Source: Flavobacterium sp. (GTDB lineage Bacteria; Bacteroidota; Bacteroidia; Flavobacteriales; Flavobacteriaceae). Taken from it: DNA of 64,000 nucleotides. Each line of letters opens with the position of its first letter. Within the stretch, counting starts at the first letter, position 1. Positions 28,384-37,833 of this stretch are shown here, one piece after another. The position numbers and the translations under genes are program-made. The DNA lies in contig JAHEHJ010000004.1 of NCBI GenBank assembly GCA_024644655.1, positions 31,275-95,274 of the forward strand, in the 5' to 3' direction. The notes beneath the pieces are model-generated. The model ran no database searches. It was given only the letters and a program-made list of their open reading frames with translations, and was not told where the DNA came from.

Positions 28384-29547
28384 TTGAATAACATATTATT
28401 TATTAGTTTTTCAGGTCCTCTTCCAAATACGGATGGTAAGAGGCAACGAACTAATGCTATATTAGATGCATTATCTTCAAAATATAGAGTTGATTTTCTA
28501 ATTGTGGATAATTTAAATGAATTTCAAATTGCTTCCAAGGCTTTTCAATCTAGAAATATTAATTTTTTGTATTTTACAACAAATAGAGATTCATGGGTTT
28601 ATAAAGTTAAAAAGAAAATAGGGTATTCATTTATAGGAGATAAAGGATTGAATACTTTTATTAAAGAGCTTAATGAAAAGAATCAATATAGTTTTGTTTT
28701 TTCTAGATATATTAATCCAGTTTCATCAATACCAAACAATCTTAAAATAATTTGTGATATTGATGATGATTTTTTTGAACTATTTCACTCAAAAAAAATA
28801 CTTGAAAATAATTTAGTATCTAAATTAATCCTCCAATTTAGATATCTAATTAATTTGAATAAATATAAGCATTTGATTTCAAAAATAGATCTTGCTTTTT
28901 TTGTAAAAAATGAAAAAAACAAACTTTGTTATAATGAGATTTTACCAAATTTACCATTTCAATTATTGACAAATAGTAATTTGGACTTTACAAGTTGTGA
29001 TTCAATAAATTTATTGTTTGTTGGTAAATTAAGTTATAAACCAAATCTTGATGGGATAAAATGGTTTTTACAAGAAATTTGGCCCTATTTAAATGAAAAT
29101 ATAAAAAAAATTGAGATGACAATTGTATCAAGTGTACCATTCTATAGTGAAGAAATGAATTCAATTATTTCATCTTATTCAAATATACAAGTATTATATA
29201 ATGTTGATTCAATACAAGAAGTTTATAAAAAGAACAGTGTTGTTATAGCTCCTGTATTTCAAGGAGGTGGGAGTAGTATAAAGATTGTAGAATCACTAAT
29301 GATGGGGAGGCCAGTTATTACTAGTGAATTTGGCTGTAGAGGATTTGAAAATGCTGTTAATGAGGGGTTTATTATTCCTTGTTTTACCAAATTTGATTAT
29401 TTAAATGGCATTAATTCAATCTTTACTTCTAATTTAGAGATTGAAAAGTTTCAAAATGAAATCTATTTATGGTCAAAAAATGAATATAATTTAAAGGATT
29501 GGAGACTTAATTTGCTAAAATCTGTAAAAGTAATTCATGAAAAATAA
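28384..29547 (+). CDS. Family 4-like (GT-B) glycosyltransferase, TTG start
   Basis: 387 aa. N-terminal ILFISFSGPLPNTDGKRQRT fits the first strand and glycine-rich loop of GT-B enzymes; the C-terminal domain has INLLFVGKLSYKPNLDGIKWF, then VVIAPVFQGGGSSIKIVESLMMGRPVI, the nucleotide-sugar binding E-x7-E region. The start codon is TTG at 28384: there is no upstream ATG in frame, the next Met would delete the first fold element, and the stop of the previous gene lies only ten bases upstream. It overlaps the next gene by 11 bases. Confidence 0.85.
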   Translation: MNNILFISFSGPLPNTDGKRQRTNAILDALSSKYRVDFLIVDNLNEFQIASKAFQSRNINFLYFTTNRDSWVYKVKKKIGYSFIGDKGLNTFIKELNEKNQYSFVFSRYINPVSSIPNNLKIICDIDDDFFELFHSKKILENNLVSKLILQFRYLINLNKYKHLISKIDLAFFVKNEKNKLCYNEILPNLPFQLLTNSNLDFTSCDSINLLFVGKLSYKPNLDGIKWFLQEIWPYLNENIKKIEMTIVSSVPFYSEEMNSIISSYSNIQVLYNVDSIQEVYKKNSVVIAPVFQGGGSSIKIVESLMMGRPVITSEFGCRGFENAVNEGFIIPCFTKFDYLNGINSIFTSNLEIEKFQNEIYLWSKNEYNLKDWRLNLLKSVKVIHEK

Positions 29548-30346
29548 TAGCACCCCCTTTTTTTCAGTAATAGTACCTACATTTAATCGGGCTTTTATAA
29601 TAGAAAGATGTATAAATTCTATTTTAGCTCAAGAATATTTTAATTTTGAATTGATTGTAGTAGATGATGGAAGTACAGATAATACTAAAGATGTTTTAGA
29701 TAAATATAAAGATTCTAGGATACGTTATTTCTTTCAAGAAAATAGTGGTGTAAGTGTTGCTAGAAATCAAGGAAGTAAATTAGCCCACGGCGAATTTCTT
29801 GTTTTTTTAGATAGCGATGATTATGTAAATGATATTTGGTTAAAAGATTTTTTTTTAATACTACAACACGACAAAACCGATGTTGTTCTTTGCAAGAGTA
29901 AACTAACTGAGGATTTTAAAAATGATTCAAGTTCATTTTTAGCAGGCACATTTGCAATAAATAAAAATATTTTTTTTGAAATTGGAATGTATGATGAGAA
30001 TTTGAAGTTTGGTGAAAATACAGAATTAAATTGGAGAATTAATTTTAATAATTGCCGAATTGATACTATTGAAAATAGTAATATAACATATGATATTACT
30101 TATAGTGAAGGAGGAGCGAACAGGCAGAATAAAATTGATTTTTTTTATTATGTAATTGAAAAGCATAAAGGTATTATTGATAAAAAACGAAAATGGTCTC
30201 AATTACTATATCAAATTGCTGGAGTAAATTGTTTTTATCTTGGTAGAAAAAAAGAAGGAAAAAAATTAATATGGATAGGGTATTTTAAAAAGCCCCTAAA
30301 TTTAAAGTCATTGGGAAGAGCGTTTTATTATTCTTTTAAAAAATAA
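29537..30346 (+). CDS. Family 2 glycosyltransferase
   Basis: 269 aa. Clear GT2 order: FFSVIVPTFNRAFIIERCI, LIVVDDGSTDNTKDVL, NSGVSVARNQG and FLDSDDYVND with the D-x-D. The second half is shorter than in many GT2 enzymes and lacks a membrane anchor. It overlaps the preceding gene by 11 bases, so the two are translationally coupled. Specificity is unknown. Confidence 0.9.
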   Translation: MKNNSTPFFSVIVPTFNRAFIIERCINSILAQEYFNFELIVVDDGSTDNTKDVLDKYKDSRIRYFFQENSGVSVARNQGSKLAHGEFLVFLDSDDYVNDIWLKDFFLILQHDKTDVVLCKSKLTEDFKNDSSSFLAGTFAINKNIFFEIGMYDENLKFGENTELNWRINFNNCRIDTIENSNITYDITYSEGGANRQNKIDFFYYVIEKHKGIIDKKRKWSQLLYQIAGVNCFYLGRKKEGKKLIWIGYFKKPLNLKSLGRAFYYSFKK

Positions 30347-30371
30347 TATCTCAAAATTAATTTATATAAAT

Positions 30372-31253
30372 ATGTTAAATAATTATAAGATTTCAGTAGT
30401 CGTTGTTACATTTAATAGATGTGATGAACTCGTGAAAACGATTAGTGCAATCCAAAAACAAGGTGTTTTAGATAATGATATTATAATTATTAATAACAAT
30501 AGTACTGATAGCACTAAACAAATACTTGATTCTAATTACGAAGACATATTGTCAGTACATTTAAATGAAAATATTGCTTCTGCTGGTGGATTTTCAAAAG
30601 GAATGCAACTTGCATTTGAGAGAGGGTATGATTGGGTATGGTTATTTAATGATGATTCAAGACCTGTTGATGGCTCATTACAGTCAATGCTTGAGTATCT
30701 TGATACAGAAAAAAGTCAAGTTGGTTTGTTGAAAATAGCAAATAAGGATGAAAATAATAAAGCGGTTCTTTTATATTGGAATGGAGTTAGAAAGCCTGTT
30801 TATATTGATGTGAGTAATGATATCATTAAAACTGATTTAATCACTTTTGATGGTTGTATTATTTCTAAAAAAACAATTGAAAAAATTGGATATTGTGACC
30901 CTTTATATTTTATGGGGACTTATGAATTTGATTACTGTTTAAAAGCAAAAGATGCTGGTATAGGGGTGTATACCTTACCCAATGGTCTTATTGAAGATGG
31001 TAAATTGGGGGGGAAAGATGGGACTCCTCCTTGGAGACAATATTATAATACTCGAAATCATTTATGGCTTGCAATAGATAGAAAGTCTATTATTATATTT
31101 AAGGGTTGGTTAATACGAGAATTAAAATATACTTTAAGTATAATTTTAAGTGGTGATAAAAAAGGTACTCGATTAATTTTTAAATTAAGAGCAATTCGGG
31201 ATGCTATTTTAAATAAAAGAGGAAAGAGATACGATCCTATACATTATAAATAA
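30372..31253 (+). CDS. Family 2 glycosyltransferase, rhamnosyl/galactofuranosyl-like
   Basis: 293 aa. It reads ISVVVVTFNRCDELVKTI, IIIINNNSTDST, NIASAGGFSKGMQLAF and WLFNDDSRP, where the NDDS motif and the AGGF segment are typical of the branch with rhamnosyl- and galactofuranosyltransferases. The conserved FMGTYEFDYCLKAKDAG holds the catalytic-base region. The C-terminal WRQYYNTRNHLWLA is also characteristic of that branch. It is part of the tight transferase run. The sugar is a guess by subfamily only. Confidence 0.87.
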   Translation: MLNNYKISVVVVTFNRCDELVKTISAIQKQGVLDNDIIIINNNSTDSTKQILDSNYEDILSVHLNENIASAGGFSKGMQLAFERGYDWVWLFNDDSRPVDGSLQSMLEYLDTEKSQVGLLKIANKDENNKAVLLYWNGVRKPVYIDVSNDIIKTDLITFDGCIISKKTIEKIGYCDPLYFMGTYEFDYCLKAKDAGIGVYTLPNGLIEDGKLGGKDGTPPWRQYYNTRNHLWLAIDRKSIIIFKGWLIRELKYTLSIILSGDKKGTRLIFKLRAIRDAILNKRGKRYDPIHYK

Positions 31254-31270
31254 TATATTAATTTGGTGTC

Positions 31271-31906
31271 ATGAGAATATATAAATATTTAGATTATATC
31301 GCAGAATTAATTTTTAGAAAACTGATGCGATTTCGATTAAAAAATAAAAAATTTTCTATAATTTCAAATGATTGTTGGGGCGGAAGTGTTTATTTAGATT
31401 TAGGTATTCCATATACTTCACCCACGGTTAATTTGTTTATCTATTCATCATGTTATATTAAGTTTGTTAAAGAATTAGAAAAATATTTATCGTTAGATTT
31501 AGTATTTGTTGATGAATCTAAATATGAAGTGTCAAATACACATAGAAAGAATAAAAATAAATATTATCCAATTGGAATATTGGGGGATATAGAAATTCAT
31601 TTTTTGCATTCCAAAGACAATATTGATGCTCAATTAAAATGGAATCAGAGAAAGGAACGTATTGATTTTAATAATTTATTTTTTAAGTTTTCAGATTCTC
31701 ACATGATAGATTCAAAAGATCTTATAGAATTTGAAAAATTTCCATTTAAAAATAAAGTCATTTTTGTTTCAAAAAAGTATGATGGATTAAAGAAATTTGT
31801 TTTATTGAATTTTTTTAAAAAAAATGGAGAAGTTTCAGATCCTTTTAAATATGCTTGGGTATACAGAATGAATTTTGATTTTGTGAAGTGGATAAATAAA
31901 GGATAG
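31271..31906 (+). CDS. DUF1919-type protein
   Basis: 211 aa with the family hallmark FSIISNDCWGGSVYLDLGIPYTSP near residues 36-58, then NLFIYSSCYIKFVKEL and PIGILGDIEIHFLHS. DUF1919 proteins recur in capsule and LPS gene clusters and are thought to be sugar-modifying or transfer enzymes, but no reaction is established. The N-terminal helix is basic and amphipathic. It is 17 bases downstream of a glycosyltransferase in the same run. Confidence 0.82.
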   Translation: MRIYKYLDYIAELIFRKLMRFRLKNKKFSIISNDCWGGSVYLDLGIPYTSPTVNLFIYSSCYIKFVKELEKYLSLDLVFVDESKYEVSNTHRKNKNKYYPIGILGDIEIHFLHSKDNIDAQLKWNQRKERIDFNNLFFKFSDSHMIDSKDLIEFEKFPFKNKVIFVSKKYDGLKKFVLLNFFKKNGEVSDPFKYAWVYRMNFDFVKWINKG

Positions 31907-31968
31907 AAGTTATCAAAAAGTTAAGTTAGATAAATTCAAGTAAAAATTAATATACAATAAACTATTTT

Positions 31969-32847
31969 ATGGATATTCAAATTGCCAATAAATTAGATTT
32001 TAAAGTTTCCGTAATTATACCTGTGTATAATGCTGAATTATATATCGAACAAGCAATTGAATCAGCTGTGAATTTGATTGAAGTAGGGGAGATAATTTTG
32101 ATTGAAGATGGTTCAAAGGACAATTCACTATCCATGTGCAAAAAGTTAGAAGAACGATTCGAAAAAATAAAATTATTAACCCATGAGAATAATATAAATA
32201 GGGGAGCTTCGGAGAGTAGAAATTTAGGGATACAAAATGCAATATATCCATATATCTCATTTTTAGATGCTGATGATGTATATTGTAATTCAAGATTTAG
32301 AGTTGATAAATCAATTTTCACTTCTAATAATTCTATAGATGGAGTATATTCGGCAGTTGGATATTTAGATGAAGAAGATGGTAAAATGTTTTATTTACGA
32401 AAAGTAATTTCACCTGAAGAATTATTTCATTTTTTATTGATTGGAACCTATGGCCATTTTCATACCAATGGTATTACTTTGAGAAAATCTGTTTTTGATG
32501 ATGTAGGATATTTTTCATCCAAGTTAATTCTTCATCAAGATAGTGAAATGTGGCTAAGAATTGCATTAAAAAAGAAATTAATAAATGGAGATTTAAAAAA
32601 CCCTGTGGCATTGATTAGAAGGCATGAAGGGAATAGGATATGGAAAGGTCAAAACTATAACACAAAATATTTATTATATGTAACATTTTATAATTGGGTA
32701 TTAAATGAAAATATTTCAAAATATGATCTTTTATTATTGTTAAGAAGGATTTCAATTTATGAGTCTAAAAAAAGTAATAAATTGTATTATTTTTTATTAA
32801 TTAAAAATTGTTTTAAAGGTTTGCTTAAATTGAAAATGGTAGATTAG
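31969..32847 (+). CDS. Family 2 glycosyltransferase
   Basis: 292 aa. GT2 motifs: VSVIIPVYNAELYIEQAI, EIILIEDGSKDNSLSM, NRGASESRNLGIQNA and FLDADDVYCNSR. The His/Asp stretch LILHQDSEMWLRIALKKKL fits the catalytic-base region of the fold. It is 62 bases after the DUF1919 gene and followed by a 268-base gap that holds a small possible gene remnant. Donor and acceptor are unknown. Confidence 0.9.
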   Translation: MDIQIANKLDFKVSVIIPVYNAELYIEQAIESAVNLIEVGEIILIEDGSKDNSLSMCKKLEERFEKIKLLTHENNINRGASESRNLGIQNAIYPYISFLDADDVYCNSRFRVDKSIFTSNNSIDGVYSAVGYLDEEDGKMFYLRKVISPEELFHFLLIGTYGHFHTNGITLRKSVFDDVGYFSSKLILHQDSEMWLRIALKKKLINGDLKNPVALIRRHEGNRIWKGQNYNTKYLLYVTFYNWVLNENISKYDLLLLLRRISIYESKKSNKLYYFLLIKNCFKGLLKLKMVD

Positions 32848-32951
32848 TTTAACTAAATAAAAAATATATTGTTTAAGAAAATTTAACGGATTGAAATAAC
32901 GCATGTTAATATATCTGGCTATTTGATTAATACAAAATATACTTAAAAACT

Positions 32952-33092
32952 ATGGGATGTTTTAATATGGATGATTTTCGAAGTTCTGGTGAAGTAGGAG
33001 TTTTAATGAAATGGCAACAAAAAATAAAATTGAAACCAGTTAAAAAGAATTTATATGGAAAGGTCAAATTTATTTTAAATAACAATTTTTAA
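32952..33092 (+). pseudogene. Small open frame, possible remnant of a lost polysaccharide gene
   Basis: A 46-codon frame (MGCFNMDDFRSSGEVGVLMK, then a basic stretch KLKPVKKNLYGKVKF) fills most of a gap between two glycosyltransferases. Its composition is protein-like, with the amphipathic, lysine-rich look of a transferase C-terminus, but I recognise no family. It could be a decayed C-terminus, a real small protein, or chance. The gap is unusually long for this locus, which favours a deletion scar. Confidence 0.3.
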
Positions 33093-33115
33093 TAAGTTTT
33101 CATTTGTAGATATTT

Positions 33116-34018
33116 ATGGAAAAAGAATTTCGTTTTGCTGCTTTTGTAATGACTTATAAAAGAGTATCTGTATTAGAATCTACTATAGAAAAATTATTTA
33201 GGCAATCATTTCCTCCAGAAAAAGTTTTAATAATTGATAATGATCCAGAACAAAGTGCGGCTGTTCTTGTAGAAAAACTAAATTATTTACCAGTTGAATA
33301 CTATGCAGTTGGATATAATTCTGGTCCAGCTGGTGCAGCTAAATATGGATTACAATTATTATCTCAACAAAATTATGATTGGATAGGTTGGATAGATGAC
33401 GATGACCCACCTTTATATGAAAATGTATTCGAAATATTATTAAAAATTGCTGTTAAAGAACCAAAGTGTGGTTGTGTTGGAGCTGTTGGACAATATTATG
33501 ATAAGAAATCAGGAAAAATAATAAGGGTAAAAGATGAAGAGTTAGAAGGAAAAGGAAGTTTAAAGGTTGATAACATTGCTGGAGGAATGTGCAAAATTGT
33601 CAATTCAAAAGTATATATTAAAAACCATGTTTTTCCAGATGAATCCTTATTTTATGGTTTTGAAGAATTAGATTTTGATATTAGATTGCAAAGTGCAGGT
33701 TATGATTTACGAGTTGATAAGCAACTATATAAAAAGCATAGAATGTTTTATAATACTCTAAATAAAAAAAAGGAAAGAGGTGGGAGAAAAGATGAAAATA
33801 AAATTTGGAGAGAATATTATTCAACAAGAAATAGTTTAATCATTCAGAATAAAAATAGAAATTATAGTGTAATTATTAAATCTTATTTTAGATATTTATT
33901 GAAAATCATTAATGGATTTCGTTTTGGTTTTAAATATGGTTTTATAAATGCAAAAATGATTATATTAGGAATTGCCCATTTTCAATTTAATAGGAAAGGT
34001 TTTAGAAATGTTAAATAA
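33116..34018 (+). CDS. Family 2 glycosyltransferase, galactofuranosyl-like
   Basis: 300 aa. Motifs: FAAFVMTYKRVSVLESTIEK, VLIIDNDPEQ, GYNSGPAGAAKYGL and WIGWIDDDDPP, where the acidic run provides the metal-binding D-x-D. FYGFEELDFDIRLQSAGYDL is the catalytic region, and REYYSTRNSL matches the ending of the rhamnosyl/galactofuranosyl branch. Subfamily placement is by resemblance. It follows a gap with a likely gene remnant. Confidence 0.87.
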   Translation: MEKEFRFAAFVMTYKRVSVLESTIEKLFRQSFPPEKVLIIDNDPEQSAAVLVEKLNYLPVEYYAVGYNSGPAGAAKYGLQLLSQQNYDWIGWIDDDDPPLYENVFEILLKIAVKEPKCGCVGAVGQYYDKKSGKIIRVKDEELEGKGSLKVDNIAGGMCKIVNSKVYIKNHVFPDESLFYGFEELDFDIRLQSAGYDLRVDKQLYKKHRMFYNTLNKKKERGGRKDENKIWREYYSTRNSLIIQNKNRNYSVIIKSYFRYLLKIINGFRFGFKYGFINAKMIILGIAHFQFNRKGFRNVK

Positions 34019-34072
34019 TATTATTATGTAATATTTATTTTTACAATAATGAATATATAATAAAAGGTTACT

Positions 34073-35077
34073 ATGAAAGTATTGATAACAGGGGCTGCTG
34101 GGTTTATAGGAATGCATACAGTACAAAAATTTTCAAAACTTGGATTTGAGGTTGTAGGATTAGATAATATTAATCCATATTATGATACTCAATTAAAGTT
34201 TGATCGATTAAAACAATTAGGAATTGATGAAAATAAAATCGGTTATAATAAGATTATTAATGGTTTAGATTCTTTCAAGTTTATTCAGTTAGATATTCAA
34301 AATAGCGATGAAATAAATGAATTATTTGCCATAAATCAATTTGAAGTTGTTGTACACCTAGCAGCACAAGCTGGAGTTCGATTTTCTATAACTAATCCAA
34401 GAGACTATATTGATAGTAATATTGTAGGATTTTATAATATACTAGAAGCATGTAGAAATTTTAAAGTTAAACATCTTGTATTTGCATCTAGTTCTTCAGT
34501 ATATGGAAATACAGATTCAATACCATTTATAGAAACTCAAAATACGGATTCACCAGTAAGTTTTTATGCAGCAACTAAAAAGAGTAATGAAGTTATGGCT
34601 CATGCCTATGCTGATTTATATCAATTTAGAATTACGGGATTACGGTTTTTTACTGTATATGGACCATGGGGCAGACCAGATATGGCTCCAATACTATTTG
34701 CAAAAGCAGGAGTTGAAAAGGAGCCTATTAAAGTTTTTAATAATGGAAATCAAAAAAGGGATTTCACTTATATAGATGATATTGTACAAGGGATAATTCT
34801 AGTATGTACAAGTGAAAAAATTGCTTCAAATTATCAAATATTGAATATTGGTAATGGAAGTCCTGTTGAGTTAATGAACTTTATACAGCTTTTAGAAAAA
34901 GAATTAGAAACTACTTTTGAATTTAATTTTATGCCTCCTCAAAAAGGAGATGTTGTAATAACTTATTCAGATACAAGTGAAATTGAAAAATTAGGATATA
35001 AATCAACTACACCTTTGGAAATAGGTATTCCTAAATTTGTAGAATGGTTTAAAAATTACTACAGATATTCAAATTAA
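34073..35077 (+). CDS. UDP-glucuronate 4-epimerase-like SDR
   Basis: 334 aa. GAAGFIGMHTVQKF binds NAD; GLDNINPYYDTQLKFDRL is typical of UDP-glucuronate 4-epimerases; AAQAGVRFSITNPRDYIDSN, FASSSSVYGN, YAATKKSNE (Tyr-Lys pair) and FFTVYGPWGRPDMAP support that group. It would convert UDP-GlcA from the ugd product into UDP-GalA, giving a galacturonate donor. It lies 20 kb from ugd in the same transcription direction. Confidence 0.9.
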   Translation: MKVLITGAAGFIGMHTVQKFSKLGFEVVGLDNINPYYDTQLKFDRLKQLGIDENKIGYNKIINGLDSFKFIQLDIQNSDEINELFAINQFEVVVHLAAQAGVRFSITNPRDYIDSNIVGFYNILEACRNFKVKHLVFASSSSVYGNTDSIPFIETQNTDSPVSFYAATKKSNEVMAHAYADLYQFRITGLRFFTVYGPWGRPDMAPILFAKAGVEKEPIKVFNNGNQKRDFTYIDDIVQGIILVCTSEKIASNYQILNIGNGSPVELMNFIQLLEKELETTFEFNFMPPQKGDVVITYSDTSEIEKLGYKSTTPLEIGIPKFVEWFKNYYRYSN

Positions 35078-35092
35078 ATTATAGTTGTTTCT

Positions 35093-36697
35093 ATGAAAAA
35101 ACCTATTAGAGTATTAATATTAACAGATGGGATTGTAGTAAAAAAATGGGTTGCAGATATTGTTAAATTTGTTAATGATTCATCTAGTTTTGAAATTGTC
35201 GGAACAATAGTTAATGAATCTAAAAATAAATCTGAGTCATCTATATTATATCGAAGTTTGCGTTATGTTGATAGGAAATTATTTGCTTCTTCAAATAATC
35301 CATTTCAAAATATTCAATTAGAATTAGATGCTAATTTTATATATTATACAAAACCAAAACAAAAACAATATAGTGATTGGTTAGATGAAGATTGCATTAA
35401 TCATGTAAAATTTTTGGAACCTGATTTGATTCTTCGTTTTGGGTTTAGAATTTTAAGAGGATCATTTTTAAATATACCAAAATTAGGGGTTTGGTCATTA
35501 CATCACGGTGATAATAAGGTAAATAGGGGTGGTCCACCTGCCTTTTGGGAGGTTGTTCTTAAAGAACCTGTGTCTGGTGTTACTTTACAAAAAATCAATG
35601 AAGATTTAGATGGAGGTGAAGTAATAGGCAAAGCTTTTACTAAAACCGATTCACTTTCATATTATAGGAATCAAGTACAAGTTTATGAATTAGGAGTTCA
35701 GTTATTTAAAGAAAAATTATCTCAATTAATTACAAATAGTTTAAAGACTGAAAAACCTGTTTTTAATTTTTATGATTATCCGCTTTATAAAAATCCATCA
35801 AATCAAGCTACACTTAAAATATTTATTATTTACAGTTTTAGAATTTTAAAAAAAGCATATCAAGATTTTAGATATGAACAGCAATGGATTATAAAACATT
35901 CTAAAAAAAATAATTCAGAAACTTCTTTATATAGATTTATAGATTTAATTCCTTCAAAAGGTAATAATTGGGCAGACCCTTTTCCAATAATTGATTCTAA
36001 TACATTGTATCTATTTGCAGAACAGATAGGGAAAGATCGCAAAGGAAAGATTGTTTGTTTTGAATTTGATTCTACATCAAATAGTTTTTGTGATCCAAAA
36101 GTAGTTTTAGAAGAAGAATACCATCTTTCTTATCCTTATGTTTTTAAATATGATGGTGATTGGTTAATGATGCCTGAAAGTGGTGATTCAAATAAATTAA
36201 AAATTTACAAATCAACTGAATTTCCTTTTCAGTGGAAAGAAGAAAAAATTATTTTTAATGATAAAAAATTATTTGATGTAACGCCGTTTGAGTACAATTC
36301 TAAATGGTATAGTTTTGCTTCTGAAAGAATTTCAAATGCCATTTCTCCTAATGATTATTTATTATTGTTTGAATTGCCTGAAGGGCCAATTGGTGCATGG
36401 AAATTACATCCTTCAAGTCCAATAAAATTAGATGTAAGAGGTGGTAGGTGTGCCGGGAAAATAGTAGAAAAAGATGGGAAATATTATAGAGTTGCACAAT
36501 TAGGAACTCCTAAATATGGGTATGCAATTCAATTTCATGAAATTCTAAAATTAGATGCATTTTCATATGATGAAATACTCGTTGATACTATATATCCGTA
36601 TTGGGATTCAAAAAGTTTAGCAATTCATACTTTTAATATGGTTAATGGTTGGCATTTTGTAGATTGTCAACGACAAATAAAAAAGAAATTTATATGA
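35093..36697 (+). CDS. Formyltransferase-like domain fused to a GINT1-like beta-propeller
   Basis: 534 aa, two domains. Residues ~1-220 resemble the formyltransferase catalytic fold: FLEPDLILRFGFRIL, then GVWSLHHGDNKVNRGGPPAFWE, where His137 and the RGGPP loop fit the formyl-transfer site, and EDLDGGEVIG with Asp173 as a possible catalytic acid. The residue normally Asn before the His is Ser135. Residues ~290-530 look like a five-bladed beta-propeller related to the N-terminal part of plant GINT1 (NWADPFPI, LSYPYVFKYDGDWLMMPESG, DVTPFEYNSKWYSFASE, GGRCAGKIVEKDGKYYRVAQ). It may formylate or otherwise modify an amino sugar, with the propeller recognising a glycan. The function is unproven. Confidence 0.75.
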   Translation: MKKPIRVLILTDGIVVKKWVADIVKFVNDSSSFEIVGTIVNESKNKSESSILYRSLRYVDRKLFASSNNPFQNIQLELDANFIYYTKPKQKQYSDWLDEDCINHVKFLEPDLILRFGFRILRGSFLNIPKLGVWSLHHGDNKVNRGGPPAFWEVVLKEPVSGVTLQKINEDLDGGEVIGKAFTKTDSLSYYRNQVQVYELGVQLFKEKLSQLITNSLKTEKPVFNFYDYPLYKNPSNQATLKIFIIYSFRILKKAYQDFRYEQQWIIKHSKKNNSETSLYRFIDLIPSKGNNWADPFPIIDSNTLYLFAEQIGKDRKGKIVCFEFDSTSNSFCDPKVVLEEEYHLSYPYVFKYDGDWLMMPESGDSNKLKIYKSTEFPFQWKEEKIIFNDKKLFDVTPFEYNSKWYSFASERISNAISPNDYLLLFELPEGPIGAWKLHPSSPIKLDVRGGRCAGKIVEKDGKYYRVAQLGTPKYGYAIQFHEILKLDAFSYDEILVDTIYPYWDSKSLAIHTFNMVNGWHFVDCQRQIKKKFI

Positions 36698-37833
36698 AAG
36701 TTTTATTAGTTATAGATTCTTTTTTTACTGGCGGAGCTGAGTTTTCAACATTATCTTTTTTTAGCTTTTTAAAAAATAAAGGGATCGAGATTGAGATATG
36801 TAAAATCAAAAAAATGAATCCTGAGTATAATCCTTCTGAATTTAATATAGATGAGTCAATAATTCATACTCTTTCAAATTCAAGTTTTAGAGAAAATAGA
36901 AATGGATTAAAAAAAATAATTGAAGATTTTAAGCCAGAAATAATACACTCAGTTTTGTTTAAATCTAATATTTTGGTTAGATCAATTTCTATTTTTTCAA
37001 GGTCTTTTGTACATGTTGAAAGCTTAGTAAATTTGACATATCATGAAAATCGATTAAAAGAACCTGGGATAACTAAATTTAAATTGGGTTTTTATCAATT
37101 TTTAGATTTTATTACCCAAATAAGGGGGACACATCATTTTCATGCAAATGGACATACTGTAGCACAACATTATCACCAAAAATTATTAATACCAAAATCA
37201 AAATTAACAGTAATACATAGAGGAAGAAAGCCTAATTCGCTTAGCTTTGATGATGCTTTAAAATCTAATTTAAATATTTCTCCAGATAAATTTGTTTTAA
37301 TTAATATTGGCAGACAAGAATATCAAAAAGGACAAGATGTATTAATTGATGCAATAGACCTGTTAGATGATGAGATCAAATGTAAAATACATCTTTTAAT
37401 TGTAGGTAGAGAGGGTAAAGCAACTTCGAAATTAACACAAAGAGTACAAGATAAAAAATTAAATAAATGTATTACGTTTTTAGGACACCGTACAGACGTT
37501 TCTGAATTATTGAAAATAGCTGATTTGTTTGTTTTTCCATCTCGATTTGAAGGACTTCCAGGAGTTTTAATTGAGGCAGAAGCAGCATCATTACCAATTG
37601 TATGCAGTAATTTGCCAATGATGTTAGAAGTCGTAGAGATAAATAAAAACGCTCTTACTTTTGATTTAGATAATCCTTCTGAATTAGCATCATGTATTTC
37701 AAAAATGATTTTAAATCCATCTTTAAGGAAAGATTATGGAAATAGAAGCGCTGAATTATTTAAGGAGAAATTTGAAATAGAAATAATCCATTCTAAAATG
37801 TTGCAGCTATTTTCTAAATTAATAAAAAGATGA
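36694..37833 (+). CDS. Family 4 glycosyltransferase
   Basis: 379 aa from ATG 36694 (MKVLLVIDSFFTGGAEFST), which overlaps the preceding stop in ATGA; a longer frame from 36649 would reach into the previous gene and is unlikely. The GT-B features are the glycine-rich FTGGAEF loop, LINIGRQEYQKGQDVLIDAI, and LFVFPSRFEGLPGVLIEAEAASLPIVC with the E-x7-E motif. It is translationally coupled on both sides, overlapping the next gene by four bases. Specificity is unknown. Confidence 0.92.
   Translation: MKVLLVIDSFFTGGAEFSTLSFFSFLKNKGIEIEICKIKKMNPEYNPSEFNIDESIIHTLSNSSFRENRNGLKKIIEDFKPEIIHSVLFKSNILVRSISIFSRSFVHVESLVNLTYHENRLKEPGITKFKLGFYQFLDFITQIRGTHHFHANGHTVAQHYHQKLLIPKSKLTVIHRGRKPNSLSFDDALKSNLNISPDKFVLINIGRQEYQKGQDVLIDAIDLLDDEIKCKIHLLIVGREGKATSKLTQRVQDKKLNKCITFLGHRTDVSELLKIADLFVFPSRFEGLPGVLIEAEAASLPIVCSNLPMMLEVVEINKNALTFDLDNPSELASCISKMILNPSLRKDYGNRSAELFKEKFEIEIIHSKMLQLFSKLIKR

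Noticed and set aside
36649..36693. 15-codon upstream extension of the glycosyltransferase at 36694
   Set aside because: It overlaps the previous gene by 49 bases, whereas the ATG at 36694 gives a standard ATGA overlap and the expected N-terminal strand.
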